Part shown: positions 52,533 to 61,656 of the stretch, piece after piece
How the letters are laid out: every line of letters starts with the position of its first letter
Position numbering within the stretch: position 1 is the stretch's first letter
Source: OMIW01 sp044235645
Lineage (GTDB): Bacteria > Bdellovibrionota_C > UBA2361 > OMIW01
Direction of reading: 5' to 3'
DNA length: 64,000 nucleotides
NCBI GenBank assembly: GCA_044235645.1
Contig: JBIIHQ010000005.1
Location: forward strand, 124,001 to 188,000
Program-made: the position numbers and the translations under genes
Notes under the pieces: model-generated
What the model saw: the letters and a program-made list of their open reading frames with translations, nothing else
Told to the model about the DNA's origin: nothing
Database searches by the model: none

Positions 52533-52842
52533 TAAGCTTAAGGACAAACATCGTTTACTTCGGAGCGGTTTGCCACCCAAATGAGGAAGGAGGCGACCTG
52601 TCAGATGGTTTTGAGACGCACCGAGATGGTAAAGCAGCAGAAAAACCTCGAGAGAAATGCCACCTCGCATTGCTGAGGATATTCGGGCGTATTGAGGATC
52701 GAACTGTTTGAGGGCCCGGTTTCGCCGAATTCCGGGTGAGGGTACAATGATTGGATGGGATCATCGAGACCGGCGATTCGACTCGCTGGTGGGGAAGATC
52801 AATTTTCGGTTAAACGGTTACCAGTAAAGAGCAGGGGGACGT
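52533..52842. other. Intergenic region, 310 bp
   Basis: A TACAAT (52743-52748) could be the -10 of the LOG-family gene, but no convincing -35 element sits 17 bases upstream. No gene seen. Confidence 0.4.
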
Positions 52843-53646
52843 GTGAGCATACGGGATCGAGGTGCAGGTAAAGAAGGTGACGAGAGGTTTGTGGCTGAAT
52901 CAGAGGTTGTCCTTAATGTTTCTCCGGGAGTGGACGCTGGAGAGTCGTCAGTTCTGAGTGATAAAAAGATACGCTCAGAGCGTCGTAAGCATCTCGATGA
53001 ACGGCTCCGGTCATTGTATCAACGGGCAATGGTTATTGAGCGAGAACTGATACAACTCGCTGATCCTCGATTTTATCGGGTCTGTATATTCGGAAGTGCG
53101 CGACTGAAAGAGGGAGCTCGGGAATACGAGCAGGTGGTCCGGCTTGCCCGAATACTAGCGTCCGATGGAATAGATATTCTAACCGGCGGAGGGCCAGGTC
53201 TGATGGAGGCGGCGAATTTAGGGGCGCAGCAGGGAAGAAAGGAAGGGCAATCGAAGAGTCGATCATTTGGAATCTCTATTCATCTCGATTTCGAACCTAT
53301 TCCGAATCCCCATCTCGATATTAAGAGGCACCACCATAAATTCTCGTCGCGGCTCGATGACTTTATGAGGCTATCGCACTCGCTGATTGTGACTCCAGGG
53401 GGGATTGGGACAGTGCTTGAGCTGTTCTTCGCGTGGCAACTTATTCAGGTGAAGCACATTACCGATCGACCTATTGTCCTGCTCGACAAAGGATACTGGA
53501 CTGGACTTATTGATTGGGTAAAAACTCATACTCTCACCAGAGGCCTGATTAGTCCCGGGGATCTCGACCAGATTTCGATAGTGGATACCCCGGAGGAGGC
53601 AGCCGAGATTATCCAGTCGAATTGTCGAGCGATGAAGGGCGGATGA
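52843..53646 (+). CDS. LOG-family protein (TIGR00730-type Rossmann fold)
   Basis: A 267-residue member of the LOG/'lysine decarboxylase-like' family. VCIFGSARLKEGAREYEQV, the phosphate-binding ILTGGGPGLMEAANLGAQQG and the catalytic VTPGGIGTVLELFFAWQL are diagnostic. Characterised members are nucleoside-5'-monophosphate phosphoribohydrolases that release cytokinins or other bases; the lysine-decarboxylase label is not supported. Its N-terminal about 80 residues form a charged helical extension. GTG start. No functional partner is apparent. Confidence 0.9.
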   Translation: MSIRDRGAGKEGDERFVAESEVVLNVSPGVDAGESSVLSDKKIRSERRKHLDERLRSLYQRAMVIERELIQLADPRFYRVCIFGSARLKEGAREYEQVVRLARILASDGIDILTGGGPGLMEAANLGAQQGRKEGQSKSRSFGISIHLDFEPIPNPHLDIKRHHHKFSSRLDDFMRLSHSLIVTPGGIGTVLELFFAWQLIQVKHITDRPIVLLDKGYWTGLIDWVKTHTLTRGLISPGDLDQISIVDTPEEAAEIIQSNCRAMKGG

Positions 53647-53712
53647 TTTTTGGGGGATGATCGGCCTTAGCTCTGGTCTTTTAATGGGTTCCGCGCTATA
53701 CGAGCGGGAAGA

Positions 53713-53774
53713 GCTGCTTGTGGTTATGGGCAGTCCTCAGCCGTCAGGCGGTCAGCCCATAAACGACAAGCAGC
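53713..53774 (+). promoter_or_regulatory. Long inverted repeat in the leader of the first htrA-like gene
   Basis: GCTGCTTGT (53713-53721) pairs with ACAAGCAGC (53766-53774), and TTATGGGC (53724-53731) with GCCCATAA (53755-53762): 17 base pairs with a 2/3-base internal loop and a 23-base terminal loop. The stem ends one base before the GGAG ribosome-binding site (53775-53778) of the protease gene at 53784. It could be an RNA control element or a protein-binding site. No T-tract follows, so it is not a terminator. Confidence 0.7.
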
Positions 53775-53783
53775 GGAGTTTGC

Positions 53784-54983
53784 ATGATTAATAACACGCC
53801 TCAACGTCTTGCCGCTGCGGGTGCAGCGATTATCGTCGCACATTCCTCGCTCCCTGCTCCGAGTCATGCGCTCTCATTTCCGCCTCCTCTCGAGGGATTA
53901 CACCTGCCTTCGATGCCGGCCGTCGTGATGGCAGACCAGCTCTCCGATAGTGGCCCCGCACCCCTCTCAGCGCCGACCTTAGTTGCGATGGGAGAGCGGA
54001 TATCTCCCGATGTCATTGAACGGATAGTACGGTCCACCGTCGAGGTTAATGGGCTCGAGCGGGAAGTTCTGAGTGGGAAGGAGGTGTGGGCACCTTCGAT
54101 AGGAGCCGGCTTTCTGCTGACTGTCGGCGGTCAGCAGCTGATAATTACCAATGCGCATGTGGTTAAGGATGGAAAAGTTGTTGATGTGACACTCGCTGAG
54201 GGTTCATCGGTACCCGTTGATCTCGTTGGTTATGATGTGCTGAGTGACCTCGCAGTTCTCCGATTTCGCGGAGGTAATCCGGGTGTTCCCAGTGCTCCCG
54301 TGGGAGACTCAAATGCTTTAAGGTTGGGAGATCCGGTCTTTACGGTTGGGCACCCCGGTGGGTTAAGGAACTCCGTCAGTTTAGGAATTATCTCTGGGCT
54401 GGGTCGAAATGCGCCGGGGAAAAATATTCTTGATCTCATTCAGACGGATGCAGCAATAAACCCGGGCAATTCGGGTGGGCCACTGGTTAATGAAAGGGGT
54501 GAAATTGTGGGTATCAGCTCTATGACCTGGGATGGAGGAGATAACCTGGGATTTGCTATTCCGATAACCCACGCATTGCCAATTATCAAGCAGATTGCGG
54601 GGAAGGGATACGCGACGCACGCATACCTGGGAGCGAACGTCTCAGAGCTAACACATTTCGCCCTTTCCGAGCTAAATCGGAATGGGCTTCTTCCCGGCTG
54701 GGCATCAGAAATGCGTCCTCAGAAAGGGGCCGTCGTCGTTAATGTCGTCCCGAACTCCCCCGCTTCGATGGCGGGACTACAATCAGGGGACATCATCAAG
54801 CGGGTAGATGGGGTTGAAATCGGCGGAGATTCTGCTTTTCGAACAATGATTGCGGGGAGCAATCCAGGTTCGACGGTGACTCTTGAGGTGCTCCGAAGAG
54901 AGCAAAGGATGAATATCAAGGTTACGCTGAAAGAGCGCCGTTCCGGTGGAGGACCCTTTCTCGCAACAATGCCGACTCGATAA
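53784..54983 (+). CDS. HtrA/DegP-like serine protease with PDZ domain (first of two)
   Basis: A 399-residue periplasmic S1C protease. Signal peptide (AAAGAAIIVAHSSLPAPSHA, uncertain cleavage) and a linker come first. The catalytic triad is His in ITNAHVV, Asp in YDVLSDLAVLR, and Ser in NPGNSGGPLV. One PDZ domain follows (GAVVVNVVPNSPASMAGLQS, DIIKRVDGVEIGGD) and is shorter than the two of DegP. GGAG stands five bases before the ATG, with a strong hairpin immediately upstream. Probably handles misfolded envelope proteins. Confidence 0.92.
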   Translation: MINNTPQRLAAAGAAIIVAHSSLPAPSHALSFPPPLEGLHLPSMPAVVMADQLSDSGPAPLSAPTLVAMGERISPDVIERIVRSTVEVNGLEREVLSGKEVWAPSIGAGFLLTVGGQQLIITNAHVVKDGKVVDVTLAEGSSVPVDLVGYDVLSDLAVLRFRGGNPGVPSAPVGDSNALRLGDPVFTVGHPGGLRNSVSLGIISGLGRNAPGKNILDLIQTDAAINPGNSGGPLVNERGEIVGISSMTWDGGDNLGFAIPITHALPIIKQIAGKGYATHAYLGANVSELTHFALSELNRNGLLPGWASEMRPQKGAVVVNVVPNSPASMAGLQSGDIIKRVDGVEIGGDSAFRTMIAGSNPGSTVTLEVLRREQRMNIKVTLKERRSGGGPFLATMPTR

Positions 54984-55229
54984 ATCTCGGGAGACAAGGG
55001 CACGCCTCGGAAAATTAAGGGTGTCATCCGATCGTGCAACAGGAGTAGTTGTGCTGATTGAGTTAACCTCGAGAAATATCTTGATCGGCTATTTTCCATC
55101 AGTGCCCCTTACGAGATGAGTAAAATCAGGAAGAGTAACTATTTTGAGTTAGAGCAGATGATTGGCCCTTTTTAACGGGTTTTGCCGGAGAAGGATGGCT
55201 GCAGGGGACGCCAATGTGACCTGATTGCC

Positions 55230-55259
55230 TTGAGTTTTTCGGGTGATTTGGGGTACTCT
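55230..55259 (+). promoter_or_regulatory. Promoter for the second htrA-like gene
   Basis: TTGAGT (55230-55235) and TACTCT (55254-55259), 18-base spacer. It would start transcription near 55266, about 20 bases before the ATG, so the second protease gene can be expressed independently of the first. Confidence 0.5.
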
Positions 55260-55284
55260 GCTTCTACTGAACTCGCGTTCTACA

Positions 55285-56595
55285 ATGGGCTCCTCCATGG
55301 CGAAATCTCATATTGCTGCCGGGGCAGCGGGGGTTGCAATCTCCGCTGGTGCTTTTACCGTTGGCTCCTTAACTCTGTTCAATTCCCTACCCTCGCGTAA
55401 CTCAGCGAGCAGCCAGCCTCTTCATCCGAGCTGTTTGCCTGAGGCAAATGGTCAGGTAAAAAATTCCGTTGAGAGAGCATCGGACCGGGCCTTGGTATTC
55501 TCTGATACTCCCCTGAAAGCTCCCCCCATTCCCCTTTATTCCGATCGGGCACAACCGGCCTTTACCCCGTTCCTCCTTGAGAGAGTCAAAGAAGGCTCGG
55601 TGACAGTTGATGAGGGTTTGGAGGATTCAGCGAGTTCGGGCTCCGGCTTTTGGATTAAAATAAAAGATGAGCTGTATGTCGTCACGAATGCTCACGTCGT
55701 CGAGGATGCCGTTGATGATGGAAACAGTCTTGTTTCGATAACGACCCCGGGGGGGGAATCACTTCCCGTTAGAATAGTGGGAGTGGACACGCACACCGAC
55801 ATTGCGCTCCTGAGGCCGATACAAACCCCCGTGGGGTCAGTCGCACCGTTGCCCCTTGGAGACTCGAACGAATTACTTCAGGGTACGCTGGTAGCAACGG
55901 TCGGGGCTGCACTTGGATTACCCTTCAGCTCCTCAGAGGGAAAAATTTCCGGGCCGCTGCGAGCGCTCGACACCGCTTATCCCTGGCCCGTTTTGCAGGT
56001 GTCCGCAGAGGTTAATCCGGGGAATTCGGGTGGCCCCCTCGTCTATGTTTCAGATGGCACGGTCAAGGTTGGGGGGATCGTTTTTGCCCGTCGCGCTCCC
56101 TCGGACAACATCGGGTTCGTGATTCCAATAAATGAAGTCAAGGGACTCTTTGAACAGTTGGCTCAAAAGGGAGCCGTTTCCCATTCGTTCATAGGAGCCT
56201 GTGTCGTTGATCTATCGCCAACCCTTTTTAATGAATTGAGAGTGGGAGGCTTAGTGGATTCGCTTCAGCTTAAAGGAAGACAGCACACAAGAGGCGTTCT
56301 TGTAACTAAGGTGCGTGAGGATTCAGCCGCAGAGGAGGCGGGTCTTCGGGCGGGTGACCTCATAAAAGGAGTGAACGGGGAGGAGATACCAACAATCGCT
56401 GGTGCCGCGTATCTCAGAGAGTTCATCGCCGGCCTGCCCTCGCATGGGACCGCGCTTCTGACCATCGTGCGAAAGGTTGCCGGTGAAGACAGGACGTTGC
56501 ACATGTCGGTCAAGGTCCAACCCCGTCCAGCTGAACTGAAGATAAAAGGACTGAGGGTGCCTCCGCTTGCAGTTCTCCCGATATTCAATCCCTAA
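55285..56595 (+). CDS. HtrA/DegP-like serine protease with PDZ domain (second of two)
   Basis: A 436-residue S1C protease, paralogue of the gene before it. Triad: His in TNAHVVEDAV, Asp in DTHTDIALLRP, Ser in NPGNSGGPLVY. The N-terminal hydrophobic stretch (AAGAAGVAISAGAFTVGSLT) is a signal or anchor; then a variable, Ser/Pro-rich linker and one PDZ domain (GVLVTKVREDSAAEEAGLRA, GEEIPTIAGAA). Identity with the first copy is limited outside the motifs, so the duplication is not recent. ATG 55285 is used (55297 is also possible). An eight-G run at 55749-55756 is in frame. Confidence 0.9.
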   Translation: MGSSMAKSHIAAGAAGVAISAGAFTVGSLTLFNSLPSRNSASSQPLHPSCLPEANGQVKNSVERASDRALVFSDTPLKAPPIPLYSDRAQPAFTPFLLERVKEGSVTVDEGLEDSASSGSGFWIKIKDELYVVTNAHVVEDAVDDGNSLVSITTPGGESLPVRIVGVDTHTDIALLRPIQTPVGSVAPLPLGDSNELLQGTLVATVGAALGLPFSSSEGKISGPLRALDTAYPWPVLQVSAEVNPGNSGGPLVYVSDGTVKVGGIVFARRAPSDNIGFVIPINEVKGLFEQLAQKGAVSHSFIGACVVDLSPTLFNELRVGGLVDSLQLKGRQHTRGVLVTKVREDSAAEEAGLRAGDLIKGVNGEEIPTIAGAAYLREFIAGLPSHGTALLTIVRKVAGEDRTLHMSVKVQPRPAELKIKGLRVPPLAVLPIFNP

Positions 56596-56604
56596 ATCTA
56601 AGAA

Positions 56605-56629
56605 AATGCGCCCTGGAAAAGGGCGTATT
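56605..56629 (-). terminator. Intrinsic terminator for galU (perhaps bidirectional)
   Basis: AATGCGCCCT (56605-56614) and AGGGCGTATT (56620-56629) form a ten-pair stem (one wobble) with a five-base loop. On the minus strand it is followed by TTTTCTTAG, so it should terminate galU; it also lies 10 bases after the protease stop. Confidence 0.65.
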
Positions 56630-56687
56630 GATCAATAAGCTGCTCCCAAAGACGGAACGATCCTTCTTGTAAACCGAAACACGGAAG

Positions 56688-57569
56688 TTATCCCTCTGCC
56701 ACCACTTGTTTCATATACTCCATCAATTTGGGAGCAATTTCAGGATTTTTTAACCCATATGCGATGTTGGCCTGCAGAAAACCGAACTTATCACCCGCAT
56801 CGTATCGTCGTCCCTCAAACCGGTACCCGACGAACCCATTTCGTGCTCTCAAAGTGTTCATCGCATCGGTAAGCTGGATCTCACCTCCCTTACCGGGAGG
56901 CGTTTTTTCGAGAATCTCGAATATCTCAGGGGTGAGGATATACCGCCCAACGATCGCAAGATTAGAAGGAGCATCAGCGAGCTTAGGCTTCTCTACCATT
57001 GCGGTTATATCTATTTCTCTATCCGATAGAGAGGTGCCCCCACATATACCGAACTTGGGAACGTCGTCGTCATCGACCGGCATCAGAGCAACGACTGCCT
57101 TATGGTATCGCTCGTAAACCGATATCATCTGTTTGGTGCACGGCACTGCTGAGTCTACAAGATCATCCCCGAGAAGTACCGCGAACGGCTCATCGCCAAT
57201 AATCTCTTTGGCACACAGCACCGCGTGACCGAGTCCCCGTGGCTGTTGCTGTCTGATGGATACGACTTTGACCAGATTGGCCTGCTCGTTGAGGCATCGT
57301 GCAAGCTCCTGTTTGCCGTCAGCCTCAAGCTTCCGAGCAAGTTCGAGATTGAGGTCGAAGTGATCTTCAATCGCAGATTTCCCCTTCCCCGTGACGATGA
57401 TGAGGGTCTCGATTCCCGCTGCGTGCACCTCCTCGACGATATATTGAATGGTGGGGGTGTCGACGATTGGAAGAAGTTCTTTTGGAACCGCCTTTGTCGC
57501 GGGAAGAAAGCGCGTGCCGAGACCGGCGGCAGGGATTATTGCTTTGCGAACCCGGTGCGATGAAGCCAT
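56688..57569 (-). CDS. galU: UTP--glucose-1-phosphate uridylyltransferase
   Basis: GalU (293 residues) forms UDP-glucose for LPS, polysaccharide and trehalose synthesis. N-terminal KAIIPAAGLGTRFLPATKAVPKE contains the nucleotide-binding motif with its catalytic Arg and Lys. FAVLLGDDLVD (metal Asp), MVEKPKL, and the end FLQANIAYGLKNPE match the family. ATG 57569 is preceded by AGGAGGAAT. It is transcribed on its own, divergent from nothing close on the right. Confidence 0.96.
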   Translation of the reverse strand: MASSHRVRKAIIPAAGLGTRFLPATKAVPKELLPIVDTPTIQYIVEEVHAAGIETLIIVTGKGKSAIEDHFDLNLELARKLEADGKQELARCLNEQANLVKVVSIRQQQPRGLGHAVLCAKEIIGDEPFAVLLGDDLVDSAVPCTKQMISVYERYHKAVVALMPVDDDDVPKFGICGGTSLSDREIDITAMVEKPKLADAPSNLAIVGRYILTPEIFEILEKTPPGKGGEIQLTDAMNTLRARNGFVGYRFEGRRYDAGDKFGFLQANIAYGLKNPEIAPKLMEYMKQVVAEG

Positions 57570-57771
57570 TATTCCTCCTCACGAGACAGATGTGAAAAAA
57601 AGAAACGAGAGAAGCGTCCGTTGCCGAGATGCGTGGAACGCATCCCACCTTATACCGTAAGGCATAGATGGAGGCAAAGACACAGCCCTTTTGACTCATT
57701 AGATTAGCTCATCAGCAGAGGTCGCAGCGATGAAGGTACCTGACTGTTAATGGCAGGAACAGCATGTGGCC

Positions 57772-59340
57772 TTATTCCCCGAAAAATCGCCCGAGAATCT
57801 GTCGGCCGTATAAAGATGGATTTCCGCGAGGCCCCCCGGGATGGACCGCAACAACCGCAATCGCGATTTGTGGTCGTTCACGGGGAGCGACAGCGATAAA
57901 CCACCTGGTCAATCCTTCTGGATTAGACCCATTGAGGGTGCCAGTTTTTGCAGCAATAGGGATATGAGGGAATACGGGCTGACCTCGGGAGATGAAGGCC
58001 CGACGACCAGTCCCGATCGAGGTGGTATTTTCCATCATCGCGAAAACAGTTTGCGCAGCATGTTCGCTCAGCATCCGGCTTATTATTTTCGGTCGCGAGC
58101 GGTACCGAAGCGCGCCAGTGGGTGAGAGGACTTTGTCGATGAAGATTGGCCGCAGAAGATTTCCTCCGTTTGCTACCCCCGAAACCATCGAAGCCGCATG
58201 AATGGGGCTGATAGTTACTGCGCCGAATCCGGCCCCTGTTCGGGCAAGCTCGTATTCGTCACTTGGTATGATCGCGTGGCTTATCGGCACTGGCACATCT
58301 GATTGAAGGTCCCAATTGAAACCAAAATCGCGAGCAACCGAGCCGATAATGCGTGGCGAAAGAGAATCAAGGAGGGCGATTCGACCGAATACAGGATTTA
58401 CCGAACGACCGAGAGCCTCACCGATCGACATGGTTCGGGTGTCTCGCCGGGAATCCGGCCGGAAGTTTGACCGTTCCAGGGTATAGTTACCTCCCCGAAA
58501 CGCGATGAGGTGATCGGGAGTCACTGATGCATGTTCGACGGCTGCAGCAGCAGTCACAACCTTAAACAGTGAGGCTGCCGGGTAGCGATTGTGAAATACG
58601 GGATCGGGAAGAGATACAGAGTGACCCGCCAAAGCAAGAACTCGCCCAGTCATCGGCTCCATGGCCACAATTGCAAGGTGATTATCCCGGGATGCCCGGA
58701 CGAGCCCCTCAACATAGTCCTGGAGCTGAGGATCAAAGGAATAATAGATAAACTCGCCTTGCTGAGTTGTCGCGACGATTCGCCCTGAAAATCGAGATTC
58801 CATCGACGGGATCTTCTCTGAGTAGGCAAGATTTCCCTCATATGCAACCGATACAGTATCCAGAGGTGGCGGACGGCTTGGATCGCTGACGGAGCGCATT
58901 CGCCCCCGCAGGGCAGCTTCGGTAGTCGATGAAATCGTTGACGAATTGATCGACCCCGATTCAATCAATCGGGCTGGTCGACGATTCGATGCTGTCTGCT
59001 GAACGGGTGGATTCTTCCTCGAGGCGACCGCGGAGGAAGTTCTGCTCTTTGATCGCTTCGTCGCAACGTGTCGATTGGTTGAGCCGCTCTTTGACGCGCT
59101 CACCTTTCGGGTTGGAGGTGATTTTTTTGGTGCCTTCTTCGGCGGTGCCTCAGCAAGTGCAACTGACAAGCCGGTCTTGTCAGGGCCGCCCACGGGATAT
59201 ATTCCCCTCAAGACAGAGAACAATGACGAAGGAGTGCTCAGAGCGAGGAAGAGTGCCAATCCAGTCCGGAGGGTGAATCCAGAGAAGAGGCGACGCCCGT
59301 CGCCGAGGGGGATTCCCACGGCAGAGTGGTTTTGATTCAT
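57772..59340 (-). CDS. Penicillin-binding transpeptidase-domain protein
   Basis: About 522 residues. One N-terminal transmembrane helix (TLRTGLALFLALSTPSSLFS) is followed by a basic, Lys/Ser/Arg-rich linker of about 100 residues and a transpeptidase domain. The active-site motifs are SLFK (SxxK, Ser nucleophile), SVN (SxN, in GRSVNPVFGRI) and KTG in AAKTGTLNGS. The protein has no transglycosylase domain, and I do not see the classical class-B dimerisation domain, only a short region before the motif SxxK. It should cross-link peptidoglycan. ATG 59340 chosen over 59397. Confidence 0.88.
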   Translation of the reverse strand: MNQNHSAVGIPLGDGRRLFSGFTLRTGLALFLALSTPSSLFSVLRGIYPVGGPDKTGLSVALAEAPPKKAPKKSPPTRKVSASKSGSTNRHVATKRSKSRTSSAVASRKNPPVQQTASNRRPARLIESGSINSSTISSTTEAALRGRMRSVSDPSRPPPLDTVSVAYEGNLAYSEKIPSMESRFSGRIVATTQQGEFIYYSFDPQLQDYVEGLVRASRDNHLAIVAMEPMTGRVLALAGHSVSLPDPVFHNRYPAASLFKVVTAAAAVEHASVTPDHLIAFRGGNYTLERSNFRPDSRRDTRTMSIGEALGRSVNPVFGRIALLDSLSPRIIGSVARDFGFNWDLQSDVPVPISHAIIPSDEYELARTGAGFGAVTISPIHAASMVSGVANGGNLLRPIFIDKVLSPTGALRYRSRPKIISRMLSEHAAQTVFAMMENTTSIGTGRRAFISRGQPVFPHIPIAAKTGTLNGSNPEGLTRWFIAVAPRERPQIAIAVVAVHPGGPRGNPSLYGRQILGRFFGE

Positions 59341-59558
59341 AGCGCTCGACTGATATTGATTCGATAAGGGAGAAGAACTTCGTGGCAGCTGGACCAATCG
59401 CGAAGCCGGCTCGGCGATTGTAGCGCGCTTGAATCATTTGCTAAAGGGTTTACTGCACGTGCCCACCGAATTTGCAGGAGCTCTCGATGAATCGGCCACT
59501 TCTCCTTTTATAACCGATTATATCCGAGGGCATCCCTCATTCGCGCCGACAAACGACC

Positions 59559-60224
59559 CTACATTCCGAAAGGAAACTTCACCGCATCAATGACGCCGCT
59601 TTCCCGCACTGACGTGAGAGCGCGAGCGTAGCTGAGGAGGACACTAATGCTGTATGTGATCCGATCACGGGTTAGGGCATCGTGCTCGTCATTTGAATGA
59701 TCCTCGTCTTCATCTCGACCATTCTCATCATGGAGTTTCGACTGGCACGATCGGATGATGACCTGTTCGGGAATGTAGCAGATGCGGGTATTTTTATAGC
59801 TACTGGTCCTCAGTTCAGCGATCGGATAGCTCCCTCCGATTCCCGATGATACCGAGACAATCAGAGCTGGTTTATGCGCTAGCTCACCGTCTTGACAGAG
59901 GAGGAAGAAGTTTTTGAGGCCGGCAGGAACCATTCCGCCCCACTCCGGGGTGATAATTACGAAACCGCTCGAACTGGATAGGATTTGCGAAGTCGGAGTC
60001 CAGACCTTATCCCATCGATTCTCTTCTTCCCCCTCGGTTGGGCCCGTGCCTGGCTTCTTCGGTGGAGCCCACCGATCCTCGTCCCATAGGGGAAAAGGGT
60101 TGCCCGCCAGACTCACAACTGGGGCGCTGTGCCCCGCCCGAGCTATCTCATCTTGGATGTATCTCGCGATACGATCCGATTGAGAGTAATGGCGATGACT
60201 GCCCGCGATAATCGCAATCTGCAC
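59559..60224 (-). CDS. NADPH-dependent FMN reductase-like flavoprotein
   Basis: A 221-residue flavodoxin-fold protein. IAIIAGSHRHYSQSDRIARY is the FMN phosphate loop, and IITPEWGGMVPAGLKNFFLL is the characteristic TPEY-G-(ML)PG(A/L)LKN-type segment in which Tyr is replaced by Trp. The domain runs to about residue 175. It resembles PF03358 reductases that pass electrons from NAD(P)H to FMN or quinones. The physiological acceptor is unknown. rplS lies 15 bases downstream in the coordinate sense (upstream in transcription), on the same strand, so cotranscription with rplS is likely. Confidence 0.87.
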   Translation of the reverse strand: MQIAIIAGSHRHYSQSDRIARYIQDEIARAGHSAPVVSLAGNPFPLWDEDRWAPPKKPGTGPTEGEEENRWDKVWTPTSQILSSSSGFVIITPEWGGMVPAGLKNFFLLCQDGELAHKPALIVSVSSGIGGSYPIAELRTSSYKNTRICYIPEQVIIRSCQSKLHDENGRDEDEDHSNDEHDALTRDRITYSISVLLSYARALTSVRESGVIDAVKFPFGM

Positions 60225-60239
60225 GGTACGTTCCAGGCC

Positions 60240-60647
60240 CTATCCGTTATCTACGGTTGAAGTGTCGCTCTTCGCCGAATCATTTTGTGCTACAAAGGCC
60301 CGGGTCTTGATTTTGGCCGCTTTACCCCGAAGTGGTCGGAGATAGAAGAGGCGGGCACGACGGACTTTTCCTCTCGTGACTATCTCAATCTTTTCTGTTC
60401 GTGGGCTGTGGAGCGGGAAGGTCTTCTCAACACCGATGTTGTGAGAAACCTTGCGGACCGTGAAGGTGGCATCGGGCCGACTACCGCCTACTCGCTTGAT
60501 CACCACCCCTTGAAACATCTGGGTTCGCTCTTTGTTGCCTTCAACGATTCGAGCGTATACACGGACGGTGTCGCCCGGACGGAACGCGGGAATATCGGTC
60601 TTAAGTGAGGTCGCTGTTACTGACGCGAGAATTGGATTTGAGGACAT
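60240..60647 (-). CDS. rplS: 50S ribosomal protein L19
   Basis: L19 of 135 residues. FRPGDTVRVYARIVEGNKER and QMFQGVVIKRVGGSR are canonical, then FTVRKVSHNIGVEKTFPLHS and KVRRARLFYLRPLRGKAAK. An Asp/Ser/Thr-rich tail of about 20 residues extends past the usual end. Start at ATG 60647 with AAAGGAAG upstream. It lies 20 kb from trmD, its usual neighbour. The FMN reductase gene follows it directly. Confidence 0.96.
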   Translation of the reverse strand: MSSNPILASVTATSLKTDIPAFRPGDTVRVYARIVEGNKERTQMFQGVVIKRVGGSRPDATFTVRKVSHNIGVEKTFPLHSPRTEKIEIVTRGKVRRARLFYLRPLRGKAAKIKTRAFVAQNDSAKSDTSTVDNG

Positions 60648-61136
60648 AGCACTTCCTTTCAGATGAAACGAGGGGCGACACAGATAAATCAAGCTTCCCT
60701 CGGCCTCCGACCTTACCCTAAATAGGTCAGAAAGGGAATAGGGGGCGGTCACGGCTTGTGGAATTGTGGTCGATTTGACACTTTTGCCCAAGAACCTCGA
60801 TGCGCTGACTCAGGAGAGGTAAATAGGAACCCGTTGCCGACTTGAGCTCTCCATTCTACCATAAGGGTTTGAAGCCGACTTCAGGGCATATTTCTTTGAG
60901 TTCAGGCTAGTTAGCTGGCTCCTCGCGGTATTCGCCCGGGCTCGGCGGAATGGCCCACCTTCTGAGAAATCGCGAGTCCCCTGGTGCTGGTAAGGAGCGG
61001 TGGAGAACCGACCTTTTGGAGGATGCATTTTGTCGATGAATGCGAATGTTGGGGCATCGTTAAAAGGGTAGGACTGAGGTTCAGGTGTGGAAAGGGGGCT
61101 TGGCAAGATTGAGGGGTCAGAAGTGACGGAAGAAAG
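60648..61136. other. Intergenic region, 489 bp
   Basis: Divergent region between rplS and the small protein before mreB. A minus-strand frame (60810-61370) exists but is Ser/Pro-rich, starts inside the plus-strand gene, and is best taken as a shadow. TTGGGC and CACAAT 17 bases apart (near 60770-60800, minus strand) could be the rplS promoter. Otherwise nothing seen. Confidence 0.4.
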
Positions 61137-61496
61137 ATGATGCGAGACAAAGGGAAGAGTAGTCGGCGAACGGCACGAGTGGCTACCCGTCGGGATCCAG
61201 TGAAGGATGCCCGAATAGCGACGCTTGTCGGAGATCTCGTGGCACGTGGCCTCGTGGTGCGCCGCGAGGAGTTGCGGCGTGGATTGGGGTGGCGTGCTGT
61301 CAGCGGGGTGTGTCGGGTTTTCGACCGAGAGACGGTTTTCGTTGATCGACGTCTCGGGGTGGATGAGCAAATCTCGTTCCTTGAAGCGAAACTCGCCTCG
61401 ATATCGGAGGGGGTGGCGATGGATGTGCCGAATATGACGTCTGTTGTTCCGAAAGCTCCGCCCTGTGATGAGGGTGTACCGGAAGAAGTCGGTTGA
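61137..61496 (+). CDS. Small conserved-looking protein upstream of mreB
   Basis: A 119-residue basic protein. The middle (RREELRRGLGWRAVSGVCRV, FDRETVFVDRRLGVDEQISF) recalls short proteins seen in deltaproteobacterial-type genomes, but I cannot name a family. Cys-containing SGVCRVF and the DRRLGVDEQ segment are the most family-like parts. Two ATGs (61137, 61140) can serve; AGAAAG is upstream. It sits 160 bases before mreB on the same strand. Confidence 0.6.
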   Translation: MMRDKGKSSRRTARVATRRDPVKDARIATLVGDLVARGLVVRREELRRGLGWRAVSGVCRVFDRETVFVDRRLGVDEQISFLEAKLASISEGVAMDVPNMTSVVPKAPPCDEGVPEEVG

Positions 61497-61656
61497 TCTC
61501 GAGAATCTTGGGGAGGTGTTTCCGTGTTGCGACCCCGTGGGTGAGGGTGGTACGGTTACGGGGACTTTCCCTGCCCGAGGGAAAGAGGGGCGCTGACCGG
61601 GGGGATTTTTATTTTTGTCCAGGCCCTCTCAGAGATTATCACAGAAGGAGGGGCTC

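Noticed and set aside
37046..55217. Shared 16-mer at about 37046 and 55202
   Set aside because: One such pair is expected by chance in 64 kb, and the surroundings are unrelated.
60810..61370. A 186-codon minus-strand frame between rplS and mreB
   Set aside because: It is Ser/Pro/His-rich, overlaps the plus-strand gene at 61137 and has no family likeness. Best read as a shadow.
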